From Paludibacteraceae bacterium (lineage in GTDB: Bacteria; Bacteroidota; Bacteroidia; Bacteroidales; Paludibacteraceae), in the NCBI GenBank assembly GCA_017446585.1, contig JAFSQL010000005.1:1-64000 (forward strand): DNA of 64,000 nt. The letters are read 5' to 3'. Made by a program: the position numbers and the translations under genes. Under the pieces are notes generated by a model. The model saw only the letters and a list, made by a program, of their open reading frames with translations. It made no database searches and was not told the DNA's origin. Positions 35,999-45,159 of the stretch are shown here, piece by piece (the stretch's first letter is position 1; each line of letters opens with the position of its first letter).

Positions 35999-36574
35999 TC
36001 AGTTGAACAGGTCGTGAAGGACGGGCAGGGACTTGAGGACGAGCGGTCGGTCGAGGTGCCGGGCGTAGTAGTCGAGAAGCGAGTGGAGTTGGTGGGCGGG
36101 TTGGAGGCTGCGGGGCAAGGACTCATCCTGGAGTGCGAAGCCGAGGAGTTCGGCATAGCGGACGAGGAAAGAAACGGGAAGGTCACGGAGTGGCGATGTG
36201 GCGGAAGAGAGCGCGTCGGAGACGGAGAGCAAGTAGTCGAAGGTGGCGGCATCGGGTTGCGGGTCGGTCTGCGTGCGCATCAGCACCTCGGCGATGAAGC
36301 ACGCGACGGCGTCAGCGGGCACGGAAGCGCAGGGAGAGGAGATCAACGAGGACTCGCGGACGGAGTGGAGTTCGGAATGGTTTTTGACAGACATGACGAG
36401 GTGCACGACCGTCATGGGTCGCAGAAAAGAGGAGGGGAAGCGCGCTTGCTTGCCCCGCACGGAACGCGTGAGGAAAGAAATGAGCCCGAAATGTTCGGTA
36501 TAGACGCGGACGATGACGGCGGAGTCGTCGTAGCGGAGATGGTGCAAGATGATGGCGCGCGTCTTTTCGAGCAT
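35999..36574 (-). CDS. recO: DNA repair protein RecO, short form
   Basis: 191 residues. The N-terminal OB-fold is clear: 'MLEKTRAIILHHLRYDDSAVIVRVYTE' and 'GLISFLTRSVRG'. A helical C-terminal part ends 'LLDYYARHLDRPLVLKSLPVLHDLFN', as in Bacteroidota RecO. The protein is about 50 residues shorter than usual and has no CxxC zinc motif. RecO loads RecA on SSB-coated DNA with RecR. It stands alone between two tRNA genes. Confidence 0.85.
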   Translation of the reverse strand: MLEKTRAIILHHLRYDDSAVIVRVYTEHFGLISFLTRSVRGKQARFPSSFLRPMTVVHLVMSVKNHSELHSVRESSLISSPCASVPADAVACFIAEVLMRTQTDPQPDAATFDYLLSVSDALSSATSPLRDLPVSFLVRYAELLGFALQDESLPRSLQPAHQLHSLLDYYARHLDRPLVLKSLPVLHDLFN

Positions 36575-36675
36575 GTGTGGAAAAAGTTGAAGACAAATTT
36601 AGGCAGGAAAAAGAGAGAAAAAGACAGAAAATGAAAGAAAAATAAAGTTTTTTTTGTCAAAAAAGAAAAACGCCG

Positions 36676-36683
36676 TATCTTTG
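36676..36683 (+). promoter_or_regulatory. -7 box for tRNA-Glu and rpsT
   Basis: TATCTTTG matches TAnnTTTG, 55 bp before the tRNA 5' end. No second box is seen before rpsT, so tRNA and mRNA appear to share this promoter. Confidence 0.6.
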
Positions 36684-36737
36684 CAGCCGCTAAAAAACCC
36701 AGTGACGAGTAAAAAGTCGCGGTTGGAAGGCGAAACC

Positions 36738-36809
36738 GGTCCCTTCGTCTATCGGTTAGGACGAGAGATTTTCATTCTCTAAAGAGCAGTTCGATTCTGC
36801 TAGGGACTA
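36738..36809 (+). tRNA. tRNA-Glu (anticodon UUC)
   Basis: Acceptor GGTCCCT/AGGGACT, D stem GTC/GAC, anticodon stem AGAGA/TCTCT with loop TTTTCAT (anticodon TTC), T stem AGCAG/CTGCT with loop TTCGATT. CCA is not encoded. It lies 41 bp upstream of rpsT on the same strand. Confidence 0.95.
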
Positions 36810-36850
36810 CTAAGAAAGAAAGAGAAACTCAAAAATTTTTAGGAAAGATT

Positions 36851-37105
36851 ATGGCAAACCATAAGTCAGCGGAAAAGCGAATTCGTCAAACGGAAAAGCG
36901 CAACGAACGCAACAGTTACTTCCACAAGTCGGCACGTACCGCAATCAAGGAATTGCGTAACATGACAGACAAGGAAGAGGCACAAGCAAAGTTGGGCAAG
37001 GTTTCGTCGATGTTAGACAAGTTGGCTCAGAAGAACATTATTCACAAGAATAAGGCAGCGAACTTGAAATCCGGTCTTGCGAAGAAGATTAACGCCTTGG
37101 CGTAA
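36851..37105 (+). CDS. rpsT: 30S ribosomal protein S20
   Basis: 84 residues, basic and helical, starting MANHKSAEKRIRQTEKRNERN and ending 'NLKSGLAKKINALA', the typical S20 pattern. It binds 16S rRNA early in 30S assembly. It follows tRNA-Glu and is closed by a strong terminator, so tRNA processing would release its mRNA. Confidence 0.95.
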   Translation: MANHKSAEKRIRQTEKRNERNSYFHKSARTAIKELRNMTDKEEAQAKLGKVSSMLDKLAQKNIIHKNKAANLKSGLAKKINALA

Positions 37106-37152
37106 TCTTGATTCGGAGACACGTATCGCAAGAAAGAAAAAACTGAACGTAC

Positions 37153-37184
37153 AGAGGTGGAATGGAAGGTTCCGCCTCTTTTTT
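37153..37184 (+). terminator. Intrinsic terminator after rpsT
   Basis: AGAGGTGGAA and TTCCGCCTCT pair (one G-U) around TGGAAGG and are followed by TTTTTT. An ATG inside it (37162) is in frame with radC but unlikely as a start. Confidence 0.8.
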
Positions 37185-37197
37185 ATTCTTAGAAGAG

Positions 37198-37908
37198 ATG
37201 GAAAGTCAGGTAGTCAAGAGCGAGAGCGTCATGCGCCGCATGGCGGAGGACGAGAAGCCCCGCGAACGACTGATAAAGATGGGGTGTTCGGGGTTGACGA
37301 CGGTGGAGTTGATAGCCATTTTGGTGAGCGTGGGCACGGCGGAGGCGGACGTGATGCAACTGTCGCAGCAGATATTGGACGACTGCGGCGGTGACCTGAA
37401 CGTGTTGGGTCAGAGGGATTACGAATACTTCAAGAAATATAAAGGGCTGGGTCCGGCTAAAATCACGAAGTTGATAGCGGCGTTGGAGTTGAGCCGTAGG
37501 CGACAGATAGCGCAGGTGTCGAAGCGTGAGCCAATGAGCGACAGCGGGACATTGTTTCAGTTGGTGCAGCCGATGATAGGTGACGGTCAGAGAGAGCAGT
37601 TCGTGATAGTGATGATGAACCACAGGAACGTGTTGATAGACACGAGAATAGTGAGCACGGGCGGTTATGCGGCGGTGATGGTGGACGTGAAGCAGTGTCT
37701 TGTGACGGCGTTGAAGAGCGGCGCGTCGGCGGTCGCCTTCGCCCACAATCATCCTGCAGGCTCGCTGATTCCGTCAATGGAGGATGACCGCCTGACCCAG
37801 CGGTTGAAGAAAGCCTTTGAGGCGGTGGAGATCAGGGTACTGGATCACCTGATAGTGTCGCCAGACGTGAAGAGTTACTATAGTTATTTGGACCGAGGAC
37901 GTTTATGA
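37198..37908 (+). CDS. radC: RadC family JAB-domain protein
   Basis: 236 residues from ATG 37198, chosen because the in-frame ATG at 37162 lies in the rpsT terminator stem. An N-terminal helix-hairpin-helix segment ('YKGLGPAKITKLIAALELSRRR') precedes the JAB/MPN domain with metal ligands in 'AFAHNHPAGSLIPSMEDD'. Despite the name, RadC proteins are not proven DNA repair enzymes; the fold suggests metal-dependent peptidase or nuclease activity. The stop overlaps the next start (ATGA at 37905-37908). Confidence 0.9.
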   Translation: MESQVVKSESVMRRMAEDEKPRERLIKMGCSGLTTVELIAILVSVGTAEADVMQLSQQILDDCGGDLNVLGQRDYEYFKKYKGLGPAKITKLIAALELSRRRQIAQVSKREPMSDSGTLFQLVQPMIGDGQREQFVIVMMNHRNVLIDTRIVSTGGYAAVMVDVKQCLVTALKSGASAVAFAHNHPAGSLIPSMEDDRLTQRLKKAFEAVEIRVLDHLIVSPDVKSYYSYLDRGRL

Positions 37909-38828
37909 GTGAAGACAAGACATCGTGGAAACGCAAAATGGCGAAGCGGTTGAGGGTGTTGGTGGCGGTTGCCGCGTGGGTGGCGTTGGCATGGATGGCG
38001 TGGAACGGTCGGGAGGACATGCGTGCGGTGGTCATGATGAAGTGGTCATGGTGCTGGCTGGCGTTAGCCGTGGCGTTGTCACCCGTGAACTGGGCGTTGG
38101 AGGCGTGGCGATGGCAGGTGCTGTGCGGCGGTCTGGAGCGTCAACGTTTCTGTCAGTCAATGCGCGGCGTGTTGGCGGGTTATGCCGGAAGGGTGTTCAC
38201 ACCGTTCGGTTTGGGAGAATATCCGTCACGCGCCTTGTGTCTGTCGGAGGGGAAGAGGACGATGGGCATGGGATTGGTAGTGGCAGGAAGCTACGCGCAA
38301 ACGGTGATAATGGTAGCGGCGGGAGCGGTGGCGTTGTGCCTGACGGAAGAGTTGAGAGCCGTGGCGGAACAGAAAATAATTGTGGTGACGGTGGCGGCAG
38401 TAGTCGTGGCAGGCTATTTCCTTTTTCCAAGGTTGCTGCGACGGATGGAACGATTCAAGGTGGTGAGGGCGGCAGGAGCCCTCGAGACGGTAAGACTGAC
38501 GGGCGTTCTCGTGATAGGCGCGGTGCGTTACGCGGTGATGTGCGCGCAGATGTATTGCGCTGTCATGGCGTTTGGCGGTGACGCGTCGTGGACGGACGGA
38601 TTGCGCATGATAGCCATTTATTATTTATTTGTTACCTTTACACCCTCATTGGGCGTGACGGACCTCGCGTCGAGAGGTGTGTTAGGCGCGGTGGTTTCAG
38701 GTCAATGCTTTGGCATTGCCGGCATGGTGACATGGGTGTTGAACCAAGGCGTGGCAGCGGTGATAGGTAGCGCGTTGATATTGCCCAAAGGAGAAAAAAC
38801 AATCAAGAACATCAAAAAAACAGAATAG
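37905..38828 (+). CDS. Flippase-like membrane protein (LPG synthase TM family)
   Basis: 307 residues with about seven membrane helices. The 'GYAGRVFTPFGLGEYPSRALCL' segment and 'TPSLGVTDLASRGVLGAVV' match the UPF0104/lysylphosphatidylglycerol-synthase TM region, which in several bacteria moves or modifies lipids; there is no C-terminal aminoacyl-transferase domain. The next gene encodes a PlsC-like acyltransferase starting 4 bp later, which supports a lipid-related role. No substrate is assigned. Confidence 0.75.
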   Translation: MSEDKTSWKRKMAKRLRVLVAVAAWVALAWMAWNGREDMRAVVMMKWSWCWLALAVALSPVNWALEAWRWQVLCGGLERQRFCQSMRGVLAGYAGRVFTPFGLGEYPSRALCLSEGKRTMGMGLVVAGSYAQTVIMVAAGAVALCLTEELRAVAEQKIIVVTVAAVVVAGYFLFPRLLRRMERFKVVRAAGALETVRLTGVLVIGAVRYAVMCAQMYCAVMAFGGDASWTDGLRMIAIYYLFVTFTPSLGVTDLASRGVLGAVVSGQCFGIAGMVTWVLNQGVAAVIGSALILPKGEKTIKNIKKTE

Positions 38829-38831
38829 ATT

Positions 38832-39986
38832 ATGCCTTCATTTGACTTTGAAAACATACGTCCGTATAGGGATGAAGAGGTGCATGACATCATCGTTTCG
38901 TTGCTTGGCGAACAGGAGTTGACAGAGCAGTTGCCCGTCCTGTTCAAAGGGAAAGACATGGAACAGTTGAAGGCGTATTTGCTGTCGTTGCGGACAGTAG
39001 ATGAGTTTCAGATTCATGTGGTGGCGGCGTGGCTTGAGGGGTTGAAGAAAGTGGCGACGAAGGGCGTGGAGATGGACTTCACGGCATGCCCGGACGAGCG
39101 TCAAGCGTATATGTTCATCACGAATCATCGTGATATCGTGCTTGACAGCGCCTTTCTTCAGACGCTGTTGATAAACAGAGGCATGATGCTGACGGAGATA
39201 GCGATAGGCGACAACTTGCTGAAGCGTCCGTGGATAAAGAAATTGGTGCGGTTGAACCGCAGTTTCATCGTGGAGCGTGACCTTGGCGTGAAGGAGCAGA
39301 TGATGAGTTCAATGCGTCTGAGCGCCTATATACGCACGACGCTGCATGAGCGACATCGTAGCATCTGGATAGCGCAACGAGAAGGACGCGCCAAGGACAG
39401 CAATGACCGCACACAACCCGCCTTGCTGAAGATGATGGCGATGAGCGACGAGGGCGGTGACTGGGCAGAGGGCATGAAGCAGTTGCGATTCTGTCCGACG
39501 GCGATTTCGTATGAGTATGATCCATGCGACTACTTGAAGGCGAAGGAGATGCAACAACGACGCGATGACGCTGAGTGGAAAAAAGGTCCGACGGATGACT
39601 TGGTGAGCATGAAGACGGGCATTTTCGGATGGAAAGGGAAGGTGCTGTACCGAATGGCGGGAACGATAGAAAAGGAGATAGACGAGATAGCGCAAGCGAC
39701 AACGAGAAAGAACGAGCGCATCAACGCCTTGGCGGAAGTCATAGACCGGAAGATACACTCTAACTATGAATTGATGGTGACGCACCGGGTGGCGCATGAC
39801 ATCGTGACGGGTGAACGTACCTTTGCAGGAACCTATAGCGAAGAGGAGAAGGCGAAGTTCACGGAGTATGTGGCCTGTCAAGTTTCGAAGGTGGATTTGG
39901 CGTGTAGGGACGAGGAATTCTTGACCTCGAAGATAATGGAGATGTACGCCAATCCAGCAATCAATTACCTCGCCTCGAAACAGTAA
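38832..39986 (+). CDS. PlsC-like acyltransferase domain protein
   Basis: 384 residues. The HxxxxD-type motif is 'ITNHRDIVLDSAFL' (His and Asp near residues 98-103), followed by 'LNRSFIVERDLG' and 'SIWIAQREGRAKDSNDRTQPALLKMM', in the order of glycerol-phosphate acyltransferase motifs I-III. There is no predicted membrane helix at the N-terminus. The C-terminal 140 residues are charged and helical and are not part of the core fold. Likely role: acyl transfer to a phospholipid or surface lipid at the inner membrane. It is 21 bp before the serine acetyltransferase gene. Confidence 0.8.
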   Translation: MPSFDFENIRPYRDEEVHDIIVSLLGEQELTEQLPVLFKGKDMEQLKAYLLSLRTVDEFQIHVVAAWLEGLKKVATKGVEMDFTACPDERQAYMFITNHRDIVLDSAFLQTLLINRGMMLTEIAIGDNLLKRPWIKKLVRLNRSFIVERDLGVKEQMMSSMRLSAYIRTTLHERHRSIWIAQREGRAKDSNDRTQPALLKMMAMSDEGGDWAEGMKQLRFCPTAISYEYDPCDYLKAKEMQQRRDDAEWKKGPTDDLVSMKTGIFGWKGKVLYRMAGTIEKEIDEIAQATTRKNERINALAEVIDRKIHSNYELMVTHRVAHDIVTGERTFAGTYSEEEKAKFTEYVACQVSKVDLACRDEEFLTSKIMEMYANPAINYLASKQ

Positions 39987-40007
39987 AAACAAAAAAGACA
40001 CTTAAAA

Positions 40008-40901
40008 ATGACAACGAAATATAAAGAAATAGAAACGCGCCAGAAGTTGAGTCGCGTGATAGAAGAGTTGAGTGACGAAAGGAATTTGAAGACCGTGGTG
40101 TTCAGCGGTTCGAGCGGCATGTGCATGCCGTCGATGGCTGTGTTGAAAGAGATTATCAACTTGGCACGGAGCGTTCTCTTCCCGGGTTACTTTGAAGAAA
40201 AGACCTTGTCCGCCTACGACCGGAAGTATCATATAGGCGTGGCGATAGAGCGTTTGCACTCGTTGCTGCGCGATCAAGTGCTTGCCGGGATGTGCTTTGC
40301 GGAATGCGAGTGCGAGGACCTCGGTGAGTTGGAAAAGAAGGCGGATGAGATAGCGACGACCTTTTTAGAGCGGCTGCCGGAGATGCGTGAGACGCTGGCA
40401 AGCGACGTGGTGGCATCGTACAACGGTGACCCTGCGGCGAAGAGTTATGGCGAAGTGATTTTTTGCTACCCAGTGATGAAGGCGCTGACGAACTACAGGG
40501 TGGCGCACGAGTTGCTGCTGTTGGGCGTTCCGATCATTCCTCGCTTCATCAGCGAGATGGCGCATTCGGAGACGGGGATAGACATACACCCCGGGGCTAA
40601 GATTGGCAAGTCGTTCACGATAGACCACGGCACGGGCACCGTGATTGGTGAGACCGCCGTGATAGGCAACAACGTGAAGATATATCAAGGCGTGACGTTG
40701 GGTGCGAAGTCGTTTCCATTGGATGACAACGGGAATCCAATCAAGGGAATACCTCGTCACCCTCACCTTGAAGATGACATCATCGTGTATAGCAACGCCT
40801 CGATACTTGGTAACATCACCATAGGACGCGGCAGTATCATTGGCGGCAACACATGGATAGACTATGACGTGCCAGCGGGCAGTCGAATATTCAAACGGTA
40901 A
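40008..40901 (+). CDS. Serine O-acetyltransferase, EpsC type
   Basis: 297 residues. An N-terminal helical domain is followed by 'HSETGIDIHPGAKIGKSFTIDHGTGTVIGETAVIGNNVKIYQGV', the left-handed beta-helix hexapeptide repeats that contain the catalytic His-Asp pair ('IDIHPGAKIG', 'FTIDHGTG'). It converts serine and acetyl-CoA to O-acetylserine, the first step of cysteine synthesis. The long N-terminal region fits the EpsC/anaerobe form rather than E. coli CysE. The next gene starts 25 bp downstream. Confidence 0.9.
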   Translation: MTTKYKEIETRQKLSRVIEELSDERNLKTVVFSGSSGMCMPSMAVLKEIINLARSVLFPGYFEEKTLSAYDRKYHIGVAIERLHSLLRDQVLAGMCFAECECEDLGELEKKADEIATTFLERLPEMRETLASDVVASYNGDPAAKSYGEVIFCYPVMKALTNYRVAHELLLLGVPIIPRFISEMAHSETGIDIHPGAKIGKSFTIDHGTGTVIGETAVIGNNVKIYQGVTLGAKSFPLDDNGNPIKGIPRHPHLEDDIIVYSNASILGNITIGRGSIIGGNTWIDYDVPAGSRIFKR

Positions 40902-40926
40902 AAAAAGAATCAACAACAATAGAGCC

Positions 40927-42894
40927 ATGGAGAATGAAGTCTTTGCCATCATGGGCAAAACGTATAAGGGAATGGAAGAGGTGCTTGCCCGAGAACTGGA
41001 ACAAGCCGGAGCGACGGAGATAGAGATTGGAAACCGCGCGGTGAGTTTCAAGGGCGACAAGAAGTTGCTGTATAAGGTGAACTTGTGCAGCCGTGTGGCA
41101 ACACGCTTCTTGGTGCCTCTGTTGCAGTTCGAGGCGAACAATGCCGACGCTCTCTATGACCACGCCAAGTCGATAGACTGGTCGATGTATTTGGACACGA
41201 ACATGACGTTTGCCGTGGATTCGACGGTGTACAGCGAGAGCTTCACGCACTCAAGGTTCGTGACGTACAGGGTCAAAGATGCGATAGCCGACTACTTCAT
41301 GGAGAAAGAAGGTGAACGTCCGTCGGTGGGATTGACGAATCCAGACTTGATTGTGAACATTCACATAGCGGGGAACCACTGCACGTTGAGTTTGGACAGC
41401 ACGGGCGAGAGCCTGCACAAGCGTGGATACCGGATGGTGCAGAACGAGGCACCCATCAGTGAAGCCATGGCAGCGGGAATGTTGCTGATGGCAGGATGGA
41501 ACGGAGAGAGTGACTTCGTCGATCCAATGTGCGGAAGCGGAACTATCGTCATTGAAGCCGCTTTGATAGCCTTGAACATTCCGCCAGGCATCTTCAGAGA
41601 CAGTTTTGCCTTTGAAAAATGGCATGACTTCGACAAGGAGTTGTTCCAGCGGTTGTATGAAGACGACAGCGAGCAGAAGGAGTTCACGCACAAGATTTAC
41701 GCCCGCGACGTGTCGAAGCGCGCATTGGCGTTTGCTGAGGAGAACGCAAAGTCTGCTGGTGTTGCCAAGTATATAGAGTTCGAGCAAGCCGACATAGCGG
41801 ATCAGCGATTGACGAACGAAGAGGAAGGCGAGGAGCGCAAGGACATGCTGTTGGTGACGAATCCACCTTACGGCGAGCGTATGCATGTGGAGAAGATACA
41901 GGATTTGTATGCCGCCCTGGGCAAGTTCCTGAAGCATGAGATAAAGAACGGCTATGCGTGGGTCATCAGTTCGAGCGAGGAGTTCTTGGCAGCCATAGGC
42001 ATGAAGCCGGAGAAGAAGATAACGCTGCTGAACGGTGACATAGAGTGTCTATTCTGCTGCTACGAGATATTCCAAGGCAGCCGCCAGAAACATATCCAGC
42101 AACAAGTGGAGAGCGGTGAATACAAGCAAAGAGACACGACCGCGATAGAGGTGAAAAGCCAAGACGGAAGCGATTTCAAGCGTGCGGAGGACGGACAGTT
42201 GCGTTTTGACGCCATCAAGACCACGGAGCGTGACGGCATTCGCATGGGCGAGTGGAAACCTCGTGAGGTATTCCTGAACGAAGTGTTCGGAGACGAGGAG
42301 AAACCAGACATGAAAAGGGGCAAAGGACGGAAGGACTTTTCGAGAAAGCGGGATGATGAGGAAGAGAATGCCTATGCTGACCATCACCGTCGCTTTGTAA
42401 GGGCGTATAAGGAACAGCAAGAGAAAGAGCAAAAGGAACGGAAGCGTGCGGAGAAAGAAAATGAGGGGGAAGGAAAGCGTCGTGACTTTGAGAAGCGAGA
42501 AAAGAAATTTGGCGATCGCAAGTTTGGCGACAGGAAGTTCGGCGAAGGGAAGTTCGGTGATAGGAAATTCGGCGAAGGGAAGTTTGGCGACAGGAAATTC
42601 GGCGAAGGGAAGTTTGGCGACAGGAAATTCGGTGAAGGGAAGTTTGGCGACAGGAAATTCGGTGAAGGGAAGTTCGGTGACCGTAAATTCGGTGACAGGA
42701 AGTTCGGCGAAGGAAGGTTTGGTGACCGTAAATTCGGTGACAGGAAGTTCGGCGAAGGAAGGTTTGGTGACCGTAAATTCGGTGACAGGAAGTTCGGCGA
42801 CAAACGTTTCGGTGGAAAGGACAAGCCGAGAGGCGGCAAAGGTAATTTCCGTAAGGGAGGAGAGAGAGAGTCGTGGGGTGACACGGAGGATTAG
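40927..42894 (+). CDS. THUMP-domain rRNA (guanine-N2) methyltransferase with pentapeptide-repeat tail
   Basis: 655 residues from MENEVFAIMGKTYKGMEEVL. An N-terminal ferredoxin-like/THUMP region (about 1-160) precedes the RlmKL/Trm14-type methyltransferase domain with SAM motif 'DPMCGSGTIVIEAALIA' and catalytic 'LLVTNPPYGERM'. This core ends near residue 385. A charged linker (about 395-525) and 21 units of KFGDR/KFGEG (residues 527-631) follow, then a Gly/Arg/Lys end ('PRGGKGNFRKGG'). The core probably methylates a 23S rRNA guanine, as RlmL does; the tail is not part of the known enzyme and would add strong positive and aromatic RNA-binding character. An upstream frame to 40864 is not used. 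Confidence 0.88.
   Translation: MENEVFAIMGKTYKGMEEVLARELEQAGATEIEIGNRAVSFKGDKKLLYKVNLCSRVATRFLVPLLQFEANNADALYDHAKSIDWSMYLDTNMTFAVDSTVYSESFTHSRFVTYRVKDAIADYFMEKEGERPSVGLTNPDLIVNIHIAGNHCTLSLDSTGESLHKRGYRMVQNEAPISEAMAAGMLLMAGWNGESDFVDPMCGSGTIVIEAALIALNIPPGIFRDSFAFEKWHDFDKELFQRLYEDDSEQKEFTHKIYARDVSKRALAFAEENAKSAGVAKYIEFEQADIADQRLTNEEEGEERKDMLLVTNPPYGERMHVEKIQDLYAALGKFLKHEIKNGYAWVISSSEEFLAAIGMKPEKKITLLNGDIECLFCCYEIFQGSRQKHIQQQVESGEYKQRDTTAIEVKSQDGSDFKRAEDGQLRFDAIKTTERDGIRMGEWKPREVFLNEVFGDEEKPDMKRGKGRKDFSRKRDDEEENAYADHHRRFVRAYKEQQEKEQKERKRAEKENEGEGKRRDFEKREKKFGDRKFGDRKFGEGKFGDRKFGEGKFGDRKFGEGKFGDRKFGEGKFGDRKFGEGKFGDRKFGDRKFGEGRFGDRKFGDRKFGEGRFGDRKFGDRKFGDKRFGGKDKPRGGKGNFRKGGERESWGDTED
42505..42819 (+). 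repeat. 15-bp tandem repeat inside the methyltransferase gene
   Basis: Twenty-one in-frame 15-bp units, mainly AAGTTTGGCGACAGG (KFGDR) alternating with AAGTTCGGCGAAGGG (KFGEG). Later units fall into a 45-bp higher-order pattern (KFGDR-KFGEG-RFGDR). Unit length is a multiple of three, so unit gain or loss would keep the frame. Confidence 0.95.
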
Positions 42895-42953
42895 CAGCAA
42901 ACAGAAATAAGGGGAAGGAAAATCGCTTTGAGAAAAGAAGCGAACGGGGGGCG

Positions 42954-43844
42954 TCACGGACGGACGCGGAGCATGCGCGGGCGAGAGAAGCGGTCGTGTC
43001 GCAGGCAGACGTCGGAGAAGCCAAGAGAACGGAAGAGAGCGGCTGTGTCGTTGGCAAAACGTTGGTTGACTTCGACGTAGAGAGCGTTGAAGCGCGACAG
43101 TTTGGAAGCGAGAAGACCTAACGCACGATAGAAAAGCAATGGGTCGCTGTCCGGAACAAAGAGAGCGAGGTGAGGTTCGTGGTCAAGGACAGCGGGATGA
43201 ATGGATGTTTTTTCACTCTCAGTGACATAGGGAGGGTTGGAGACAAGGACAACGGGAGCAGACGGAGAAAGTCGCTCAATCGCCGTCAGAACGTTATCAG
43301 TGCGTTGTTCAGACAAAAGGTCAGACTGAAGGAAAGAAACGTCAGCACGAAGCGACGTGGCGTTAGCTTGCGCCACTGATAGAGCATCAGAGGAGATATC
43401 AACAGCAAGGACATGAGCATCGGAATGCTCCGGGCGCGTGCCGAAGAGGTCCAAGGCAAGCGAGATGGCGATGCATCCGCTTCCGGTGGCGATGTCAGCG
43501 AAACAAGGAGAAGGGGTTAGGGAAAAGTCAAGAAAATCGTCTTCAACCCAGGAGACAAGGTCCTCGGTTTCCGGTCGCGGAATGAGAACAAAGGGCGAGA
43601 CAGAGAAGCGTCGTGAGCGAAAAAGTTCGTAGCCGAGGACGTATTGCAACGGTTCGGACGAAAGAAGACGTCGCACCGCGGAGTCGAACTCGTTTTGGCA
43701 AGCCGCAATGGCACGGTCACGGTCGCAGAGAAGCAGTGAGCGTGAGAGGTGTGTCAAGTGTTCCGAAAGCCGAAGTAAGATTTCGTTGCTTTCGCGTTCG
43801 TCATAGAGGCGTGAAAGAGCTTTTCTCGCTTCGTTGAAGGTCAT
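42954..43844 (-). CDS. prmC: Peptide chain release factor N5-glutamine methyltransferase
   Basis: 296 residues. The helical N-terminal domain is followed by the SAM domain with '[17 protein letters not shown]' and the catalytic '[14 protein letters not shown]', as in PrmC/HemK. It methylates the GGQ glutamine of release factors RF1 and RF2. It lies tail to tail with the repeat-tailed methyltransferase gene (59 bp gap) and overlaps tyrS by 4 bp. Confidence 0.92.
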   Translation of the reverse strand: MTFNEARKALSRLYDERESNEILLRLSEHLTHLSRSLLLCDRDRAIAACQNEFDSAVRRLLSSEPLQYVLGYELFRSRRFSVSPFVLIPRPETEDLVSWVEDDFLDFSLTPSPCFADIATGSGCIAISLALDLFGTRPEHSDAHVLAVDISSDALSVAQANATSLRADVSFLQSDLLSEQRTDNVLTAIERLSPSAPVVLVSNPPYVTESEKTSIHPAVLDHEPHLALFVPDSDPLLFYRALGLLASKLSRFNALYVEVNQRFANDTAALFRSLGFSDVCLRHDRFSRPRMLRVRP

Positions 43845-45139
43845 CGCGCGACGATGAGGAAGTAATTCTTCTTGCCCTTCTGCGCCAAGAGATATTTGCC
43901 ATTGAGCAGGAGGTCGGTGTTGATGATGGCGGCAGGATCGGTGAGTTTGTCCTTATTGAGACTGAATCCGTTGCTTTGAATCATTTTGCGTCCTTCGCCT
44001 TTGGAAGCGAAGACTTGCGTCTTCTCCGCCAAGAGGTCGAGTATGCCGATGCCCGCTTCCAATTCCGTCTTACTGACTTCAAATTGCGGTACACCTTCAA
44101 AAACTTGGAGGAAAGTGGCCTCATCCAGATTTTTGAGTTGCTCGCTGGTAGCCTTTCCGAAAAGGATGTTGGCAGCGGCAATGGCACTGTCAAGAGCCGC
44201 TTGCCCATGAACCATGATGGTGACTTCGTCCGCCAGTCGCTTTTGCAGCAGTCGTTGCTCGGGAGCGGTGCCATGTTGACTGATGAGGCTATCGATTTCG
44301 TCCTTAGGCAGCGACGTGAAAATCTTGATGTATTTGGCAGCGTCCGCATCGCTGACGTTGAGCCAGAACTGGTGGAACTTATAAGGCGAGGTGTATTGCG
44401 CCGAGAGCCAAACATTGCCGCTCTCGGTCTTTCCGAACTTGCCGCCATCTGCCTTGGTGATGAGCGGGCAAGTGAGTGCGAAGGCGTCTTCCTTGCCAAG
44501 CGTGCGTCGGATGAGTTCGGTGCCCGTGGTCATGTTGCCCCACTGGTCGTTGCCGCCCATCTGGAGTTGGCATCCCTTGTCCTGATAAAGGTGGAGGAAG
44601 TCGTAGCCTTGGAGCAGTTGGTAGGTGAACTCGGTGAAAGAGAGTCCGTCGCGCGCCTCGCCATTCAGTCGCTTCTGCACACTCTCCTTGGCCATCATAT
44701 AATTGACGGTGATGTGCTTACCCACGTCACGCGCGAAGGCGAGGAAGGAGAAGTCTTTCATCCAGTCGTAGTTGTTGACCAGTTCAGCCCTGTTTGGAGC
44801 GTCGCTCTCGAAGTCAAGGAATCGCGCGAGTTGTTGTTTGATGGCCTCTTGGTTATGTCGCAGGGTGGCTTCGTCAAGCAGGTTTCGCTCGGCACTCTTG
44901 CCCGAAGGGTCTCCAATCATGCCAGTGGCACCGCCAATGAGAGCGACAGGCTTATGTCCGCAACGCTGGAGGTGGCGGAGCATCATGATGCCGCAAAGGT
45001 GACCGATGTGCAGGCTATCGGCGGTAGGGTCAATGCCAAGGTAGGCGGTGACTTGTCCACGTTTGAAAAGGTCTTCGGTGCCAGGCATTATTTGCGCGAG
45101 CATGCCGCGCCATTTGATTTCTTCGAGAAAATCAGTCAT
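43841..45139 (-). CDS. tyrS: Tyrosine-tRNA ligase
   Basis: 432 residues, class I synthetase. The HIGH motif is at residues 44-47 in '[16 protein letters not shown]', the tyrosine pocket includes '[14 protein letters not shown]', and the KMSKS-equivalent is '[14 protein letters not shown]'. A C-terminal S4-like RNA-binding domain ('[19 protein letters not shown]') ends the protein. The start is [14 protein letters not shown]. It is followed by prmC with a 4-bp overlap. Confidence 0.96.
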   Translation of the reverse strand: MTDFLEEIKWRGMLAQIMPGTEDLFKRGQVTAYLGIDPTADSLHIGHLCGIMMLRHLQRCGHKPVALIGGATGMIGDPSGKSAERNLLDEATLRHNQEAIKQQLARFLDFESDAPNRAELVNNYDWMKDFSFLAFARDVGKHITVNYMMAKESVQKRLNGEARDGLSFTEFTYQLLQGYDFLHLYQDKGCQLQMGGNDQWGNMTTGTELIRRTLGKEDAFALTCPLITKADGGKFGKTESGNVWLSAQYTSPYKFHQFWLNVSDADAAKYIKIFTSLPKDEIDSLISQHGTAPEQRLLQKRLADEVTIMVHGQAALDSAIAAANILFGKATSEQLKNLDEATFLQVFEGVPQFEVSKTELEAGIGILDLLAEKTQVFASKGEGRKMIQSNGFSLNKDKLTDPAAIINTDLLLNGKYLLAQKGKKNYFLIVAR

Positions 45140-45159
45140 TTTTTCTTAGTATAATGTTT

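Noticed and set aside
42505-42819. CRISPR-like array because of regular repeats
   Set aside because: Units are contiguous 15-mers with no spacers and lie in frame inside a coding sequence.
42049-42957. Minus-strand frames opposite the pentapeptide repeats (repetitive Phe/Pro/Ser-rich)
   Set aside because: The repeats stay open in several frames because of the 15-bp unit; only the plus-strand frame continues an enzyme domain.
43976-45154. 392-codon plus-strand frame opposite tyrS
   Set aside because: TyrS motifs are unambiguous on the minus strand; the plus-strand product has no recognisable domain.
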